Made by a program: the position numbers and the translations under genes
Assembly: GCA_025890175.1 (NCBI GenBank)
Contig: JANPYM010000013.1
Span: 504,013 to 568,012 of the forward strand
Direction: 5' to 3'
Source: Ciborinia camelliae
Taxonomy: Eukaryota > Ascomycota > Leotiomycetes > Helotiales > Sclerotiniaceae
Length of the DNA stretch: 64,000 nucleotides
Notes under the pieces: model-generated
What the model saw: only the letters and a program-made list of their open reading frames with translations
Database searches by the model: none
What the model was told of the DNA's origin: nothing
Part shown: positions 11,301 to 23,892 of the stretch, in pieces
Layout of the letters: each line of letters opens with the position of its first letter
Numbering within the stretch: the stretch's first letter is position 1

Positions 11301-11729
11301 ATGTCTGGAAAGGGTGATTCTAGCTCTAGTGGCACCGGATCGTCGGGCTCTAGCAATTCTCTCAGTTACCCATATACGATTAACAGCAGTGGTACCAATA
11401 GTCAGGTTAGTTTTCCGCCTTCATCAAGTTTTTCCCACTTACTAGCATCCTCGAGATTAAAAGCCATCAACTAACAGCCTCCATCTTCAGGGGAACCGCT
11501 ATGACAACCGCTCTACTCCCTCTGGTGAAGGCTATCGTTACAATAATAAAGGTAGGCTGCCCTCGTTCAACTTTGTTATATATTCTCCCTGGCTCCAAAT
11601 CATATGCTAATAAAGTCCTACACAAAAGATGGCTCTTACTACTACTTCAACGGTAACGGTTCCACATACTACAATTTTGGCAGTGGCTCCATCTACACTG
11701 CTCCCGATGGCACTTCATACAGGAAGTAG
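11301..11729 (+). CDS. small Gly/Ser/Tyr/Asn-rich protein, three exons
   Basis: Exons 11301-11405, 11491-11551 and 11629-11729 join to 88 residues and each exon alone is too short to stand out. The introns (85 and 77 nt) have gttagt and gtaggc donors and cag and aag acceptors. The protein begins MSGKGDSSSSGTGSSGSSN, is almost entirely polar, and its last exon is a run of aromatic-polar repeats: DGSYYYFNGNGSTYYNF, then SIYTAPDGTSYRK. Small conserved ascomycete proteins of this SYYYxNxNGSTYY type are known to me only as hypothetical. There is no signal peptide or membrane segment. The periodic Tyr and Gly residues suggest low-complexity, possibly self-associating behaviour (inference). A decayed relative lies at about 13320-13700. 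Confidence 0.8.
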
Positions 11730-12757
11730 GCTGTAAGCTTGTCTTACTAGCCCCATAGTAGATATCACTGCGATGTGATATATTTCGTGTGGAGTCAATT
11801 CTGAGTGGACGGATGGTTTATGATAATAGGGCTTCGGGAGGAGTAGAATGGTCATCGCGATCTGTATCTTGAATTCTTTCGGGACTTGATCGTTTACTTC
11901 TGCATCTAGAAGAATTGACCTAAGTTTACTGGCAGAGAAGATTGTGTTTGTTTACTGCTTATGTGACTTGAAATGATCTGGATAATAATTGTTTCATTGA
12001 CTGTTAACCTTGCTATCGAGTCCAAACTCCTACTTGAGCAAGAACCTAACAACCGCCTATTTGCAATCTTGTTCTCAGCAACGAGAAAGAAATATAATTC
12101 TAAAACCAACCCTACAAACAGACATTAAGAGACGAGAAGTAATCTTTTTGAGAAAGAATATGAAGACTAAATAATGTCAGGAAATGACATAAAGGGGGAT
12201 ATGGTCTATCCCATTAGTCTATACGACCAAGTTCAGATAGCTCATTCCAATTAATCAATAGAGTGGCCTATTGATCAATCGCTTGTATGTAGCAACGAGG
12301 TAGACCAGACATCATCATTCTCGCAAGGCGACGCAAGTGAAAGTTACCTTGGCGTGTATCGGTGGAATTAAACAAGAAAAGGCTTAGCTAGTGGTTTGCA
12401 AGGTGTTGATATTCAAGGAAATCGGCCTTTCACTTGATCAAGATCTCTGAATACATAGTAAATTGACTCTCTGGAAGTTGCAACCAACAGATAATAAACC
12501 CATTATCAGAACCCACGTCACACCTTCCCTTTTCATTAAAGAGATTTTAGAAATAGATATTATGATTCTGCAACGGATTTAAGCCATTTTGGACTCGTTC
12601 TTGCTTCATCTTGAACCTGTTCTTTCCTTTTTCTTTCTGATCTTCTTATGAACAGCTGTTTCTCCATACCCGAAAACCAACATCTCTAATACAGATTCTC
12701 AAGTTTGCGAAAAAGAGCAGAATTATTCTCCAGTAAATATAAATCGATAATTCAATT
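11730..12757. other. intergenic, no supported gene
   Basis: AT-rich spacer. The minus-strand frame at 11906-12109 has no domain. The region before 12758 has a pyrimidine-rich leader-like stretch (about 12590-12660). Confidence 0.45.
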
Positions 12758-13189
12758 ATGCCACGCTACATCGAGACCCCCCTGGCTGGTCCGAGTCCAA
12801 TACCACGACGTTACGTCAGGAGGGAAAATTTTCAAGATCGAGGGAGAGGACCCTTTTTTGGAAGGTTTAGTGATGACCTGACCGGACAGCCAAGAGATGT
12901 GCCATCGGCTTATTTGGACACCGAGGGGCGACTAGTCGTTATTCCTGTTAGCCCAATAGCCGGAATGCTATATCCGCGACCAATGACTAGTCCTATCGGC
13001 CAAATGAACAGAACGCAACATTCAGCATTACAATACAAGCCCCCCATCGCACCCTACAACGAACCCTCGGCAGATATTTTGAGCCGCCGACCGACCCCAG
13101 TGCAAGTTAAATGGACTGCGGACGCCAATGCCGAGAATAGTATCAATAGTAAAGTTGTTATTGATCGGCTATTCACGTGTTTTAAATGA
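12758..13189 (+). CDS. hypothetical protein, 143 residues
   Basis: The frame opens at an ATG in good context (attATGCCACGC) after an AT-rich leader and runs 143 codons. The product is basic and Pro/Arg-rich (MPRYIETPLAGPSPIPRRYV, then GRGPFFGRF), with no signal peptide, membrane helix or known domain. GC content and codon pattern are higher than in the flanks, which supports real coding. The downstream stretch 13190-13700 resembles the small gene at 11301, so this could be the first exon of a longer, partly decayed gene. A donor-like gtaaag sits at 13149. I do not recognise it. Confidence 0.4.
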   Translation: MPRYIETPLAGPSPIPRRYVRRENFQDRGRGPFFGRFSDDLTGQPRDVPSAYLDTEGRLVVIPVSPIAGMLYPRPMTSPIGQMNRTQHSALQYKPPIAPYNEPSADILSRRPTPVQVKWTADANAENSINSKVVIDRLFTCFK

Positions 13190-13319
13190 AACCTTCACTC
13201 ACCTTGGGGGCGTGATACATATTCTAGCTGGAGTTCCGGATCGGTCATATTCTTCAGCCCTAGTAGTGCTATTTTGTCCCATCAACCCCAAGCTGCCAGT
13301 CCTCTGGTCAAATTTCAGC

Positions 13320-13700
13320 TTCTAGTTCAGACGATGGTGGTGGCTCGAAGAACTCCTTGACTCTGGATATGGTTGTGGGAAAGGGGGTCAACAGAGAAGT
13401 AGGCTGTGTTCATATTTCCAACTTCTCGGGCTAATAGAACCCGCAGAGAAGCAAATGGGAAGCATATGATATTGCAGATGGTTATGTTTGTCATTACAAC
13501 AACTGAGGGGAGTCTGTTCATCTCGAACAATAAGATACAAAATAAAGATAGTGATGCTGATTTTGGGATGTGGAAAAGGATGGCTCCTAGCGGAGACGGC
13601 TCCTCCTACACTAAATGCTAACGGGGAAGTACATACACAAGTTCAAACGATAACACTAGATACACTGCTCTAGATGGCGACTTGTATAGAAGATGGGATG
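13320..13700 (+). pseudogene. decayed relative of the small Tyr/Gly-rich gene at 11301
   Basis: Two blocks match the 11301 gene at DNA level. The stretch from about 13318 (cttctagttcagacgatggtg...) resembles its Ser-rich first exon. The stretch from about 13570 to 13690 resembles its last exon: both have aaaag-atggctc, and tacactgctc followed by gatggc. In one frame the end reads RYTALDGDLYRR against IYTAPDGTSYRK in the intact gene. Stops and a frame change interrupt it. It is either a broken tandem duplicate or a strongly diverged paralogue. Confidence 0.4.
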
Positions 13701-16700
13701 ATTTTTGGGCGTTTGTGAGTTAATTAGTTTCGTAATCAGTAGTGGGGACTGATAGAAGCTGATCGACAAAATTAAAACAAAATCCGTTTTATCCGCGCCA
13801 CATCGTGCTATTAGAATAAAATAGGTAGCAATGAACTTAGATGACGCAAAGAAAATCACTCTACCTAGAATAAATGTTGAAAGTAGCCAGCAGCAGTATA
13901 AGCCTTAGAATGATCTAGGAACCTAATACAGCATAGCCAAAATAACTATAGTTACCATGTTGGACTTCTGTCTCCAAGAGACAGCGTGCACAAACGACAG
14001 CATCAATAGATCTTATCCCAAAAGCAGAAACCAAAATTAGTAACAGATCCAGATTTCATGCAACTACCGATAACCTTAGGATGAGAGTCGTTATACCAAA
14101 CGGTTTTAGGGTTTTGCTGCTATTTGCATCAATAGAAAATTTCATATAGCAAAGCAATTATTCTTGGAGACAACTTAGTCATAGAGAGGATTGATTTAGA
14201 TCTTCTCTATTCCCACATAGGTGACCACTTGATTACCCCCTACAGTCCGCAGATACTAATTCAACTTTCTGCCATATTTTAATTCACCATTTACCACGGA
14301 TTTGACATCCTTTATGGCAAACAAATCTATCTAGATCCTTCGCATATCAATACTGAAACAGAGCTTCTGTGTCCGTATTCCGTTTTTAATTTTCAAGTTC
14401 TAATGTGAAGGAGCGCATTGGGTTTTCCAAACATCCGCTCTCAATTTCTGAACAGAGACTCCCGCCTAGTTTCCGAGAAGAATGCTGTGTTGAACGACAT
14501 GATTGAAAATGTGATGGCGGCCATCATCCACTTTGATACAGATGAGCAGATCCGTGTTTCTAACATGTCATAATAGTAGAAAGATATATTCAAAATAAGG
14601 AATGCTGAAGAATATCGGGGTGTTTACATTGTGGCGGGGAGTGCGTTAAATGTAAAGTTTGCATATTGATTGGATGAGATCGAATATAGAACCCTGTCTA
14701 AAGATTTCATCCTATCAATGGAGTTCCGAGGGATGGACCGTGGTTGATGGTGATAATTGAGAATTAGAAGACAACCCAAATGACTCAACAACAACAGTGA
14801 AAGGACGAGCAATATATCAAACCACTAGATTGTATGCACCATTCTTGGATGGTTTATCCGGTGGCGCCTTTGGAGAAATCTTAACCTGTGGTTGTTACTA
14901 GAAGTCTTGGCACTTGTCAACTTTTATGCAGAAAGTGTTCGAAGTTTCCCAAAGCAGACATTCACTTCACCCCCTCTATTTCACCCAATGATATGATTTA
15001 GGTGCTTGAATATGCAATGAGTATCCCAGTTTTCCTGGACACCCCCAACAATATTCCTCAACACTTCTATATATATTTTCCAAGTCCCCAAGGTTGTAGA
15101 GAGCAAAACAGAAGTAAGCTTATGAATCAAGAAAGTGAAGAACTCATCTCTGTTGACTTCAAGACTGATTCAGAAGGCTAAAAGCTTGCCTTCCAGGATG
15201 CCGGAATCCTACGGTAGTTAATTGCTCAAATATCGTTGAATGAATGATATAGAACGGCAGCAGCAAAAAGCTGAAAGGAAGATAGCAGTGAATGTCTGGG
15301 ATGGTATTTGATAACAAGATCACAACACAGCTATGATTTCGGCTCCCATACGTAAACAAGGTTGTCACACGCAGTGCACCTTATTAGTCAACCGAAGAGA
15401 AGTGTTCCATTGGCATTGAAATTACAACTCAAATACAAAAAATATGCTGCTTTATAACAGAACAGGCGGAAACAATTCCATGGTTCCGTTAATTCGATGC
15501 CCAGAATAATGTGATGCTGGTGTATAAGCTAGGTCCCGAACTGTAGGCGATTGATTCTATTCACTCAATCTCTTATGACCTAGGTAATTTTGCAACCCCG
15601 TGGTTATAAAAGCCCCAACTTCCCATGTCCTAAACTGAAAGTTATTGCGTGCATCCAATGACAACCCTATTCAAGGTGTTCTCCTTACCTTGAAAACTAC
15701 TCAAATATTCCATTATGAGGCTCCGCCCTCTTAAATGTGATATATATATACATAGGCATATATAGACATTCAATCTACCAATAAGCCACGAATTATAGTC
15801 TCGTAAGATTCGGACATTCTGAGCATTCTTGACGTTGAGAAAATTCACGGTATCCTCCCCCCAATTCCCTCCATAGCCTGCTTACACTAACTAGCGCCAA
15901 ACCAAATTAAGCTATCAACATCTTGTTCTCTCTTTAAATCCCTTGCCAGATTCCCAGGGTTTGAACTGTTATCTATTTCCATCTTATTAGTCTAGCGATT
16001 GACTCGAGGAATTGTTTTTGGGATCTGTTATGAAATTCGCTGTACTCTGGAAGGTTTCAAAAATCACCGAATTCAATGCACAGGACGATAGTGCAATAGA
16101 CCGATAACAAACTTATGGTGGACAAACGATGGCAATGTGAGATTAGATGAGATGAGATGCGCCTGAAACACTCAGTGAATACAATCACTAGTCTTAATGA
16201 AGCCTCCTTTCCCGAGGTACCACCAGCCTACATTAAACCCTCGGCATCTTCTCTCTAGCCTTTAAATACCACAATAGGTTCTCAAGATAAGAATTACAAA
16301 CTGTTCTACGATGCTTGTCCGTACAGACATAACCTTGAACCTTGAACAAGCTGGTGCGGACTTGTGGTCAAACTAGCAGAGCTTATAAGCATTCATTCAA
16401 TACAGCTATTAAAGTATGGTGATATGAGATGTGAGGGTTGTTGTAAGCACAAAGAAACTTCTAAAACGATATGAGAAGAATGAGGCAGGATTTAGTGTGA
16501 AAAACAGCAATAATAAAATAGAGAAATGGGGAATGACGGCGGCGGAAACATTTTGCCGGGATGAGAATGGGTCGTATTCAAAACGAACTAAAATACATGA
16601 GAGGAATGTAGCGGTATGCTGAGAGCTTTGTCTACTAAATGCCCTCTCGCTGCTATACAAGTGCCTGGACTGATAGTTTTGATGCTCTGAGATTTCAATC

Positions 16701-19641
16701 CTGCACTTTACATACCCATTTCAAGTATCCTTTCCAACTTCCCAAAGGCATTGCACCTACACGAACTAAGTGAAAATCCCCATGAACCCTCCCTTCTTCC
16801 ACCTTTCCACCCCCCAGCACTCCACTAAGAGAGCTCCAACTCCACCAAATCAAGCTACCGAGCGACTAGCCCCACTCTCCCCCCTGTAGATCTCCCCAAC
16901 TTCCTCCCTCCGTGACCATGGAATCTATCCACCCTACACTCAATCTTGAACAGGAAATTACTAAAAACTACATATTCGAAACCTACCCATGAGAAGGGTT
17001 TCTCGATTTCGAATAATATTCCAAGATCTATGTAGTTTCACCAGTATAGTGGGTAGTTTGAAGTTTGGTGGAGTGATTAGCAAACACACAGATTTGGGGA
17101 TATGGGTAAACGGAAATGTATGATAGTGGGAAGAATATGTTGATGAAATTGGACGGGATGGGATAAGACGACAGTTTGAGAAGGAAATGGGATAAAATTG
17201 ATGAGATGAGAGTTCGAAGAAATATTACGAGGGGGAGTAAAACTTACTGTAAAAGCATTGGATTTGAGGGCATATGGTTTACTCGCTTCTGAGGAACCAA
17301 TCCTGCAGAATGGAAATGAACCAAGGCACATAGGTAATAGCGCCTGACATTATTGATGGTCTTTACTTCAAAAAGCAATCCCATTGGTGTATTTTATATA
17401 CCCACTCCCTCGGAGAGGTCCTGCACTCGTATACACTGTCGGTATCCCTCTTAATCGTTCCCGCTTCTCCAATTTCCACTCCTAGTACTAGCGCCAATGC
17501 AATTCAATAAAACTGACTGTCGCTACTAATTTCCGATCGGTTCACAACATGTGGGTTCAAGTTTCTATCAATATTCGATCAATTAACTAATTAAGGAGGA
17601 ACCTTTGAGATATTGCGGCCCTACCCAAGAAAGTGGCAGAATCGGCTTTGGGTGCGTATATCATTTCTGGGGTGTGACTTTAGATCGATATACGAGACCG
17701 TATCTTTACTAGATAATGCTTGGGGTGTGAAAATAGCTTATAGAGTCGGTCTCGCCTTGTAATAGATCGTGACACAACCATCTTTTGTTATTAAGAAGCC
17801 AGATGTCCTGGTGATTCAATTATTTATAAGGTATGTCTTCAAATAAAATTTATCGACTTATCGCTATTGTAGATGGCAAAGCAAAGTGCACCATAGTCGA
17901 TGGGAAAAAGCCAAGTTCTTGAGGGTTTTTGTAGTTACTTGTCGATACTCGATTTTCTCAACTTCAAACATGTATTCGCAGTTTTCAGGTCATCCGAACC
18001 ATATCGAGAAATCCATCATGCGACTACCTATATATTTGCAAGGAAGTAATCACACACTGATAGTGATGATTATCAAGGAAGAAAATGGCAGTAAATATTG
18101 AATTTAACGGGATGATAATAGGAGCAAAGATAATGCCTCCGATTTCTGCACAAGTTATGAAATCGTGTAGTGGCATGACTCCAATAGTCCGAAATGTACT
18201 CCCACCACTGAAGGTCCCCAATTCTTGAATTCCTTTTGAGTATGCAGTCTATTTTGCAAATATTGAAGCCGATTAAAACATTGAATCCATTTCGAACAAC
18301 AAATCCACCACAACAATCCATGGATATCATCCTCACACATCCACAGCTTTCCGAACATTAAAATTTTTTATCGGACTACAGTCCCGACTATTCCACACCC
18401 TAGATCTTCGAATACATGAATTTAAAGAAATGGCAATAAGTGTGAGATTGGATGATAGTGTAAAAAAAGGGCCAGGTTTATAAGCCGTGATTGATATGCG
18501 AGGGGGATAACAGGAAGGCTATTGGCAATTCAGGGGCGCTCGGTTCCTGTATAGGCTGGTTTGGCTTTAGTAGAGTCTGTATTTGACTTGGAGGAAATTG
18601 AGATTTACTTGTTTTGACCTTTCATACTCAATGAGCCCTCCCGTGAACCTGTATCGTTATAGTGCATTCTCAACCCCTCTCTACCCATAAATCTCAACAT
18701 GATGATCCTCCACAACTCCGCCCCTTCTTGGAAGCTTAAGCGTATTTCATAAGAAACTAATTCCTATCACTCCAATCGACTTTCCAGCTATAGATAACCC
18801 AGTATACAATCCCAACCACATCTTCGGCCGGAATATCTTCGATCAAAATATAAATGCCAGCCTACAATAATTCGGTCATAAAAACTACCTCCATAATTTC
18901 CAATGCCTATTTCCAGAACGTGAGAATGAGGTCATGGTATTCAACCTTGTTGAATTTTGGCTGCCAGTGCTCAGCATTTGACGGGAGGTTAGGTTAATGT
19001 ATATAATAACAGCCATAGAAAAGAAAACCCGAAGACGGACAGTACCTAAGTACGTGTAGAAACAATGATGATCTAATCTAATGAGGAATCTATAGGGTGA
19101 TTCAGGAAGTAGAGGAATGAATAGTATATTAGTATTGGACGCTGATGGAGCTATCTGAGATGAAATAGGTAGCGCTACATGGTCAAATTGTAAGGCCATG
19201 GTCGATTTCAGTATTGAAAATGTGACATTAATCGGGGGTGATTTCCACTTATTTTGAGCAAGCTCACGCTTGCTTCAGTGGGTGAACATAACCTCGCGCA
19301 AAAACCCATCAAAATTGAGGTTATTCTTAGATTTTGAAAGCTATAATAGATATTTTGATTTCAAAAAAAAACAAATCTTTAAATTTTAATTAAAAAGTTG
19401 ATTGCCTAGGTATAATGTACAGCTTTGAAATATGAGCTTTGAATTGATTTTGTAATGATTTTTAATCAAAATATTCCAAGGTTGGTATATAAAATTGTAT
19501 TAGCCCACTGAAACGTGAGCCTACTAAAAATAAAAAGTGAGGGGACTACCTACACCCATGATTGTTTGAATATAAAAAGAATTATAAATCCCAAGTAATT
19601 TATACCTAGGTATGAGTACATGAAACGCTTCCCACTGGACC
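13701..19641. other. long gene-poor stretch (~5.9 kb)
   Basis: I see no supported gene. Frames of 60-104 codons occur on both strands (for example 15159-15368, 16409-16660, 17077-17331, 18073-18336, 18885-19199), but none shows a domain, signal peptide or coherent splicing, and several overlap antisense. Base composition is mixed rather than strongly AT-rich, so this is not a typical RIP-erased block. It may hold decayed genes, non-coding RNAs, or orphan genes I cannot recognise. The end (19320-19510) is AT-rich. Confidence 0.4.
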
Positions 19642-21638
19642 TTAACACGACCCATTCTTCCCCACCTTCCCAACCCACGCATCTCGCACCACCGTCACCC
19701 CACCAGCACCACACTCCGGAGTCACCAATGTCCTATTCATCGACTCATAAATAGGGGCTTGTCCACAAGTCTGCGTTCTAACATAAGCATAACTGACCGT
19801 TTCTCCAGCCTCCAACTTTGTATCTAAGTACCATAATGGCCACTCGGTCGTATAATTTCCAGATTGCAAGAGGAATCCTTTGTTCACGTCCCAGTTGCCG
19901 AGAGCTGGCACATTACCAACAACGTATATGTTTTCGCCGAAGTACGTTGTAGCGTTGACGTTGAATTCGACTGCGACTGGACAGGTTACTGTCACATTTG
20001 GTGCACCAGCTGCGATAGCAGGGGCGTAAACACCCTTTGAAGATGAAGGTGAGCAAGTTTGTGGTGGAACCGACGCAGCTGAACTTCCCCAACTAGCAGG
20101 ATATTGACCGGAACGTCTTTGAGACATTGTGACGAATGCTGTATAGCTCCATGTAAGGTCACTGGCAGACATAGGTTTTCCGGTTTTGCGATCGAATTGT
20201 TCGGCTAAAGATCCAGTGCTAGGTGTATATTTTTGAGCGATTGAGACAAAGGAATCGGCGTATCTTGTTACGGCGCTCATGATTTTAGTAAATTCATCAT
20301 CCCCGTTCGTGTAGCTTTTGAGTTTGATGGCTGGGTAGAGATCTTGGAAGAATTTGATAGAGGTTGAGTCAACTGTGAGGCTGTTTTGCTTTTTCCATTG
20401 TGCAACAGCATCATAGAGGAATTCTGCTGCAGCAGTGGTGGTTAAATACCTTTAAAGTTAGCTTTGAAGATATGATGGGAGCGGAAAGGACATACCATGG
20501 ATTTCCTCCTTCGTAACCGTCTTCGGGGTATCTTCCAATAGCAATACCTGAATTGTTGCTAACACCAGCATTAATAGCATAGATACCCCTAAAGCTGTTC
20601 ACAACAGCCCTAAAATTGGACAATGCCTTGCTACTACAAGGTTGCAAATTTGGACTATCACAAGATCCATCAATGTCAAAGACAGAAATCGATCCGAGAA
20701 TAGAATTTGCATCCAATCCAGTCCTTCCACTCTGGACGTTAATGTTGGAAACGATATATTCTCCGTTCCAGAAACTTTGTAGAAAACAAAGAGCTTCATT
20801 TGCATTGGTACACCCTGTACACTCAACACCGAGTTTATCGGCCAAACTTTGACCTTCAACAAAAGCACGATGTTGATTTTGTATGGTGAAGAAACTTGAA
20901 CCGAGAACTTCTTCCCATAAATCATATCCAGTTTGATTCCAATATTCACCTATGTATGATAAATCGTTTGAGATGATAGGCCAGATCACCTTGGCTTCTT
21001 GAAGTTGATCATGATTTATCAACCAATTGCTATAAGCCATTAAAGCAATGGCACGAAGAGCTGGACCATCACGCTGAGGTCTACGCCATGCTAAAAGGTT
21101 GTTAGTGGTTGCCGAAATCTCCTCTAGAATTTCACATACGAGGATTATATCGAGTACCATCAGCATGATATTTTCCTTCGCCGAGACCAAGACCGTCAGG
21201 AAGAAGAGCACCAGAAGGATTTGTAACAGTTTGAAGGATCGCTTCAGCCTTGATATATTTCTCAATCTGAGGTTGAAGAGCACTATTGCCAAGAATAAAT
21301 TCATCGATAATCATCTTCAAAGTTAAGGCGGAGTCTCGAGTCCAGGTATAGAAATCTATTATCAATCAGTATGAACTCTGGAGGGACAGAGAATAGTTGC
21401 ACATACAGTCTGGAAGGTATTTAGAAGGACTTGCAATGACATAATTGCCTGCCCCTTTTACTTTTGATCCATCTGGCCCGATATTATTGAGAACGCCCTG
21501 CAAGGCAATCTTTCTCTCAGAGGTGATGAATGAATTGACATTACTGTCATTTGCAGCTGGAAATCTTGGAGAGATCGCAACCGCAATCGCTTGAGAAGAT
21601 AGCAGAGATAAAACCGTGGCAGTTGAAAAGAACAGCAT
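19642..21638 (-). CDS. secreted glucoamylase, GH15 with C-terminal CBM20
   Basis: Glucan 1,4-alpha-glucosidase (EC 3.2.1.3), which releases glucose from non-reducing ends of starch. Exons (minus strand) 21407-21638, 21140-21355, 20496-21090 and 19642-20449 join in frame to 616 residues; introns are 51, 49 and 46 nt. The start is the ATG at 21638, giving a signal peptide MLFFSTATVLSLLSSQAIA. GH15 marks are DYFYTWTRDSALTLKMIID, WRRPQRDGPALRA (from about 151), the catalytic acid in GYDLWEEVLGSSFF (about E209), and the catalytic base in SLAEQFDRKTG (about E431) followed by DLTWSYTAF. Residues about 500-616 are a starch-binding CBM20 with GENIYVVGNVPALGNW and WPLWYLDTKL. Length and domain order are normal. 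TATA-like tatttata sits roughly 100 bases upstream (about 21740). Confidence 0.95.
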
Positions 21639-22049
21639 GGTGAGAAGGTTAACCGCAGTCCACGTTAAGGAGGGAGAGGACTGAAGCAACAGATGTAATT
21701 AAGTAGTGATAGTACAACAATTGAATAGATATATCTTGGTATAAATACCTAGATATAAATACCTACATTCTTTTAATCTTACCCATCTTTAATTATATAG
21801 TTGATTTAATATAATTCAAAATGCTAATCTGACAGCCGGAGGTTACAAGCGGGGAAGATGCATGGTAGCCAAGTACGGAGTGCGGAGGGGAGTGGAGTGG
21901 AATGGGCTACTTCTTGTATATCCGGTAACTTTAACATCTGAGGTTGTATCGGGTTTTTTGGTAGTGACGTAGTAGGTATCGTAATATCGTAGTAGCATCG
22001 CCCTTGGCCTCAAATTTCTTGTCAATACCAAGGCAAAGATGAGAAGCTG
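21639..22049. other. glucoamylase promoter region
   Basis: Two ctaggtatttata-like TATA candidates occur at about 21737-21765 on the minus strand. Otherwise there is no gene. Confidence 0.4.
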
Positions 22050-22054
22050 AGCTG

Positions 22055-22275
22055 CTGAAGTCTTGAGAATCAACGAAAATTGACCGTCTCGAATATTGTG
22101 ATATACATAGCTTGCCCAAACAGATCAGACTGGAAGTTTGATTTAGATTAATTCTTGAGAATCGTCAAAAATAGGCATTTCTTGAATATTTTGATATACA
22201 TAAATTGAGCCTTGCCCAGACAAACCAGATTGAAAGTTTGAAGAGATTAATTCTTGAATCGTCACGGTGAATCGT
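22055..22275. repeat. imperfect tandem duplication, ~97-bp unit
   Basis: A block beginning cttgagaatc, running through gaatatt(g/t)tgatatacat and ttgccca-acaga/acaaaccaga, and ending agtttg...agattaatt occurs twice. A third, partial copy (cttgaatcgtc) starts at about 22251. Copies differ by scattered substitutions and a few indels. No coding frame is kept. Confidence 0.65.
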
Positions 22276-22483
22276 CAAACATTGGCTTTCGAATAAAAGT
22301 CGTCTTGTATAGGATTTTCGACATTTGTATGTTTCTTTAGGGCTATTATACACCGATTTAGTAAATTATATAATCATTTCGGATTAGGAAAACCTTTATT
22401 TAGTATTATATATAAATATATTTCCTATATTATTTAATTTTTGTTAGTACTACTAGTATATAAGAATATACTAATCTTGTTAA

Positions 22484-22532
22484 GTGCGTGGTTACACACA
22501 ATAGCTGTAAGCTTTACCACTGCGCCACGCAC
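22484..22532 (-). other. tRNA-like element lacking a T arm (possible SINE or tRNA relic)
   Basis: Read on the minus strand, the 8-base ends gtgcgtgg and ccacgcac pair as an acceptor-like stem. Just inside is a perfect pol III box A (tggcgcagtgg) in a D-arm-like setting. Next comes ttaca...tgtaa, a 5-bp stem with a 9-base loop, in the anticodon-arm position. The 3' acceptor strand follows at once, so there is no T arm and no box B. It cannot be a standard nuclear tRNA. AT-rich flanks fit a tRNA-derived retroelement fragment. Confidence 0.4.
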
Positions 22533-23892
22533 CCAAATTGCTATCCAAAAGGTATATAGTATCAGGATGCTTCTGATTCGCTTACTACTATATATATACC
22601 AACGTTACGCAACACTTCTTATTGGTTCGTAACAAATCTTTTGTTCTATACAGTGAGATAGAAGTTATTAAATCAATAAGTCAATATTATATTCAATATA
22701 ATAAGTTATTATATGCTTTAAAATGTATCCATTCATCTTTAAAATTAGAATTCAAAAGGCTTTAAAACACTTTAGACTAAAAGTTCGATGAGATTTGATG
22801 CCTACTAATAAGGAATAAGGTGGACATCGGACATTAGTAAATCACCGTGGCCTCATGTTGTCATGTGACCTTATCCCTTCCTTTCTTGCCAAGACTTCAT
22901 CGATTCATCGTGACACCAGAACATTGAAGCGACTGTAAATAGGAGAGTGGGCAACACCCACAGAGCCTGAAACATACTCTATCCAGATACTAGTAATAGC
23001 AGCTTGGGGGAAGAGGGGCCTGTCAGATATGGGACCTCGCCCTCTGAACTTGTACGGCCGTGAATGGCGCATCGCGGGCTTTGCACCCGATTTTCATCGC
23101 AGTACAAAATCACGTGAATCCATCACAATAAAATGCCAGGCGGCAGGGATCCGAGACCGTTCCCGGAAACCCTTACACTTCGTTTCAAGCACAGTGATGA
23201 CAGCAATGGTGACTACATGGGTTTTTGAATATGCTGAAGACTCCGAGAAAACCCCTCAATGCTCGATCATTGTATGTTTGACAAGTTAAAAACAACAAGT
23301 TTGATACTAGGAGGTAGGCGGCTTGATACTGTAATGCAGAAATTTTTAAAGTAACGGTAGGTATGCAATGGTTCAAACATGAGCTTGGGTAAGTGCATTT
23401 TTCTAACCTCTCTTACAGCGATAGGCCAGATATTTTAGCTTACTATAGATATTCCGATTACCTCGCGAGAAGAGTCCTGTCCAATTCTTCCCCGTTTTAC
23501 TCTGTTGTTGCCAGTAGTATGGGAGACAGCCTTCGTTTACCGGATAAACAGTGAATGACAAGATTGATAAAATGGGACTGATGAAAGTACAATCAAACCA
23601 AGGTAAAGTAAACTGGTGGAAAATTATATTTTGCTAAGCAGAAGACCTCGTCGCCATCTCACGACGGTGTAACAGCCAAGAAGCCCAGTCTCCGCACCTC
23701 TGATTCCATCTATACTGAAAATTACAAGCCCAAAGATACCATGTCTGTAAAGTGCATATATACCCCGATATTTACCATCTCAGCCTATGTCATCTAAGAA
23801 TCTACACAGCGCGCGAACAACGATTAGCTTCGAAGATTTTCGGCCCAATGCAAATTAGGGATGGGTTGCCTACCTGCAACTTGCGTTCGCTT
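22533..23892. other. intergenic, one unconvincing frame
   Basis: The frame 23029-23289 (86 residues) has an ATG but no domain or signal peptide. No other gene-like signal is seen. Confidence 0.4.

Noticed and set aside
23029..23289. 86-codon plus-strand frame
   Set aside because: Basic, no recognisable feature, no intron or leader signal; could be chance.
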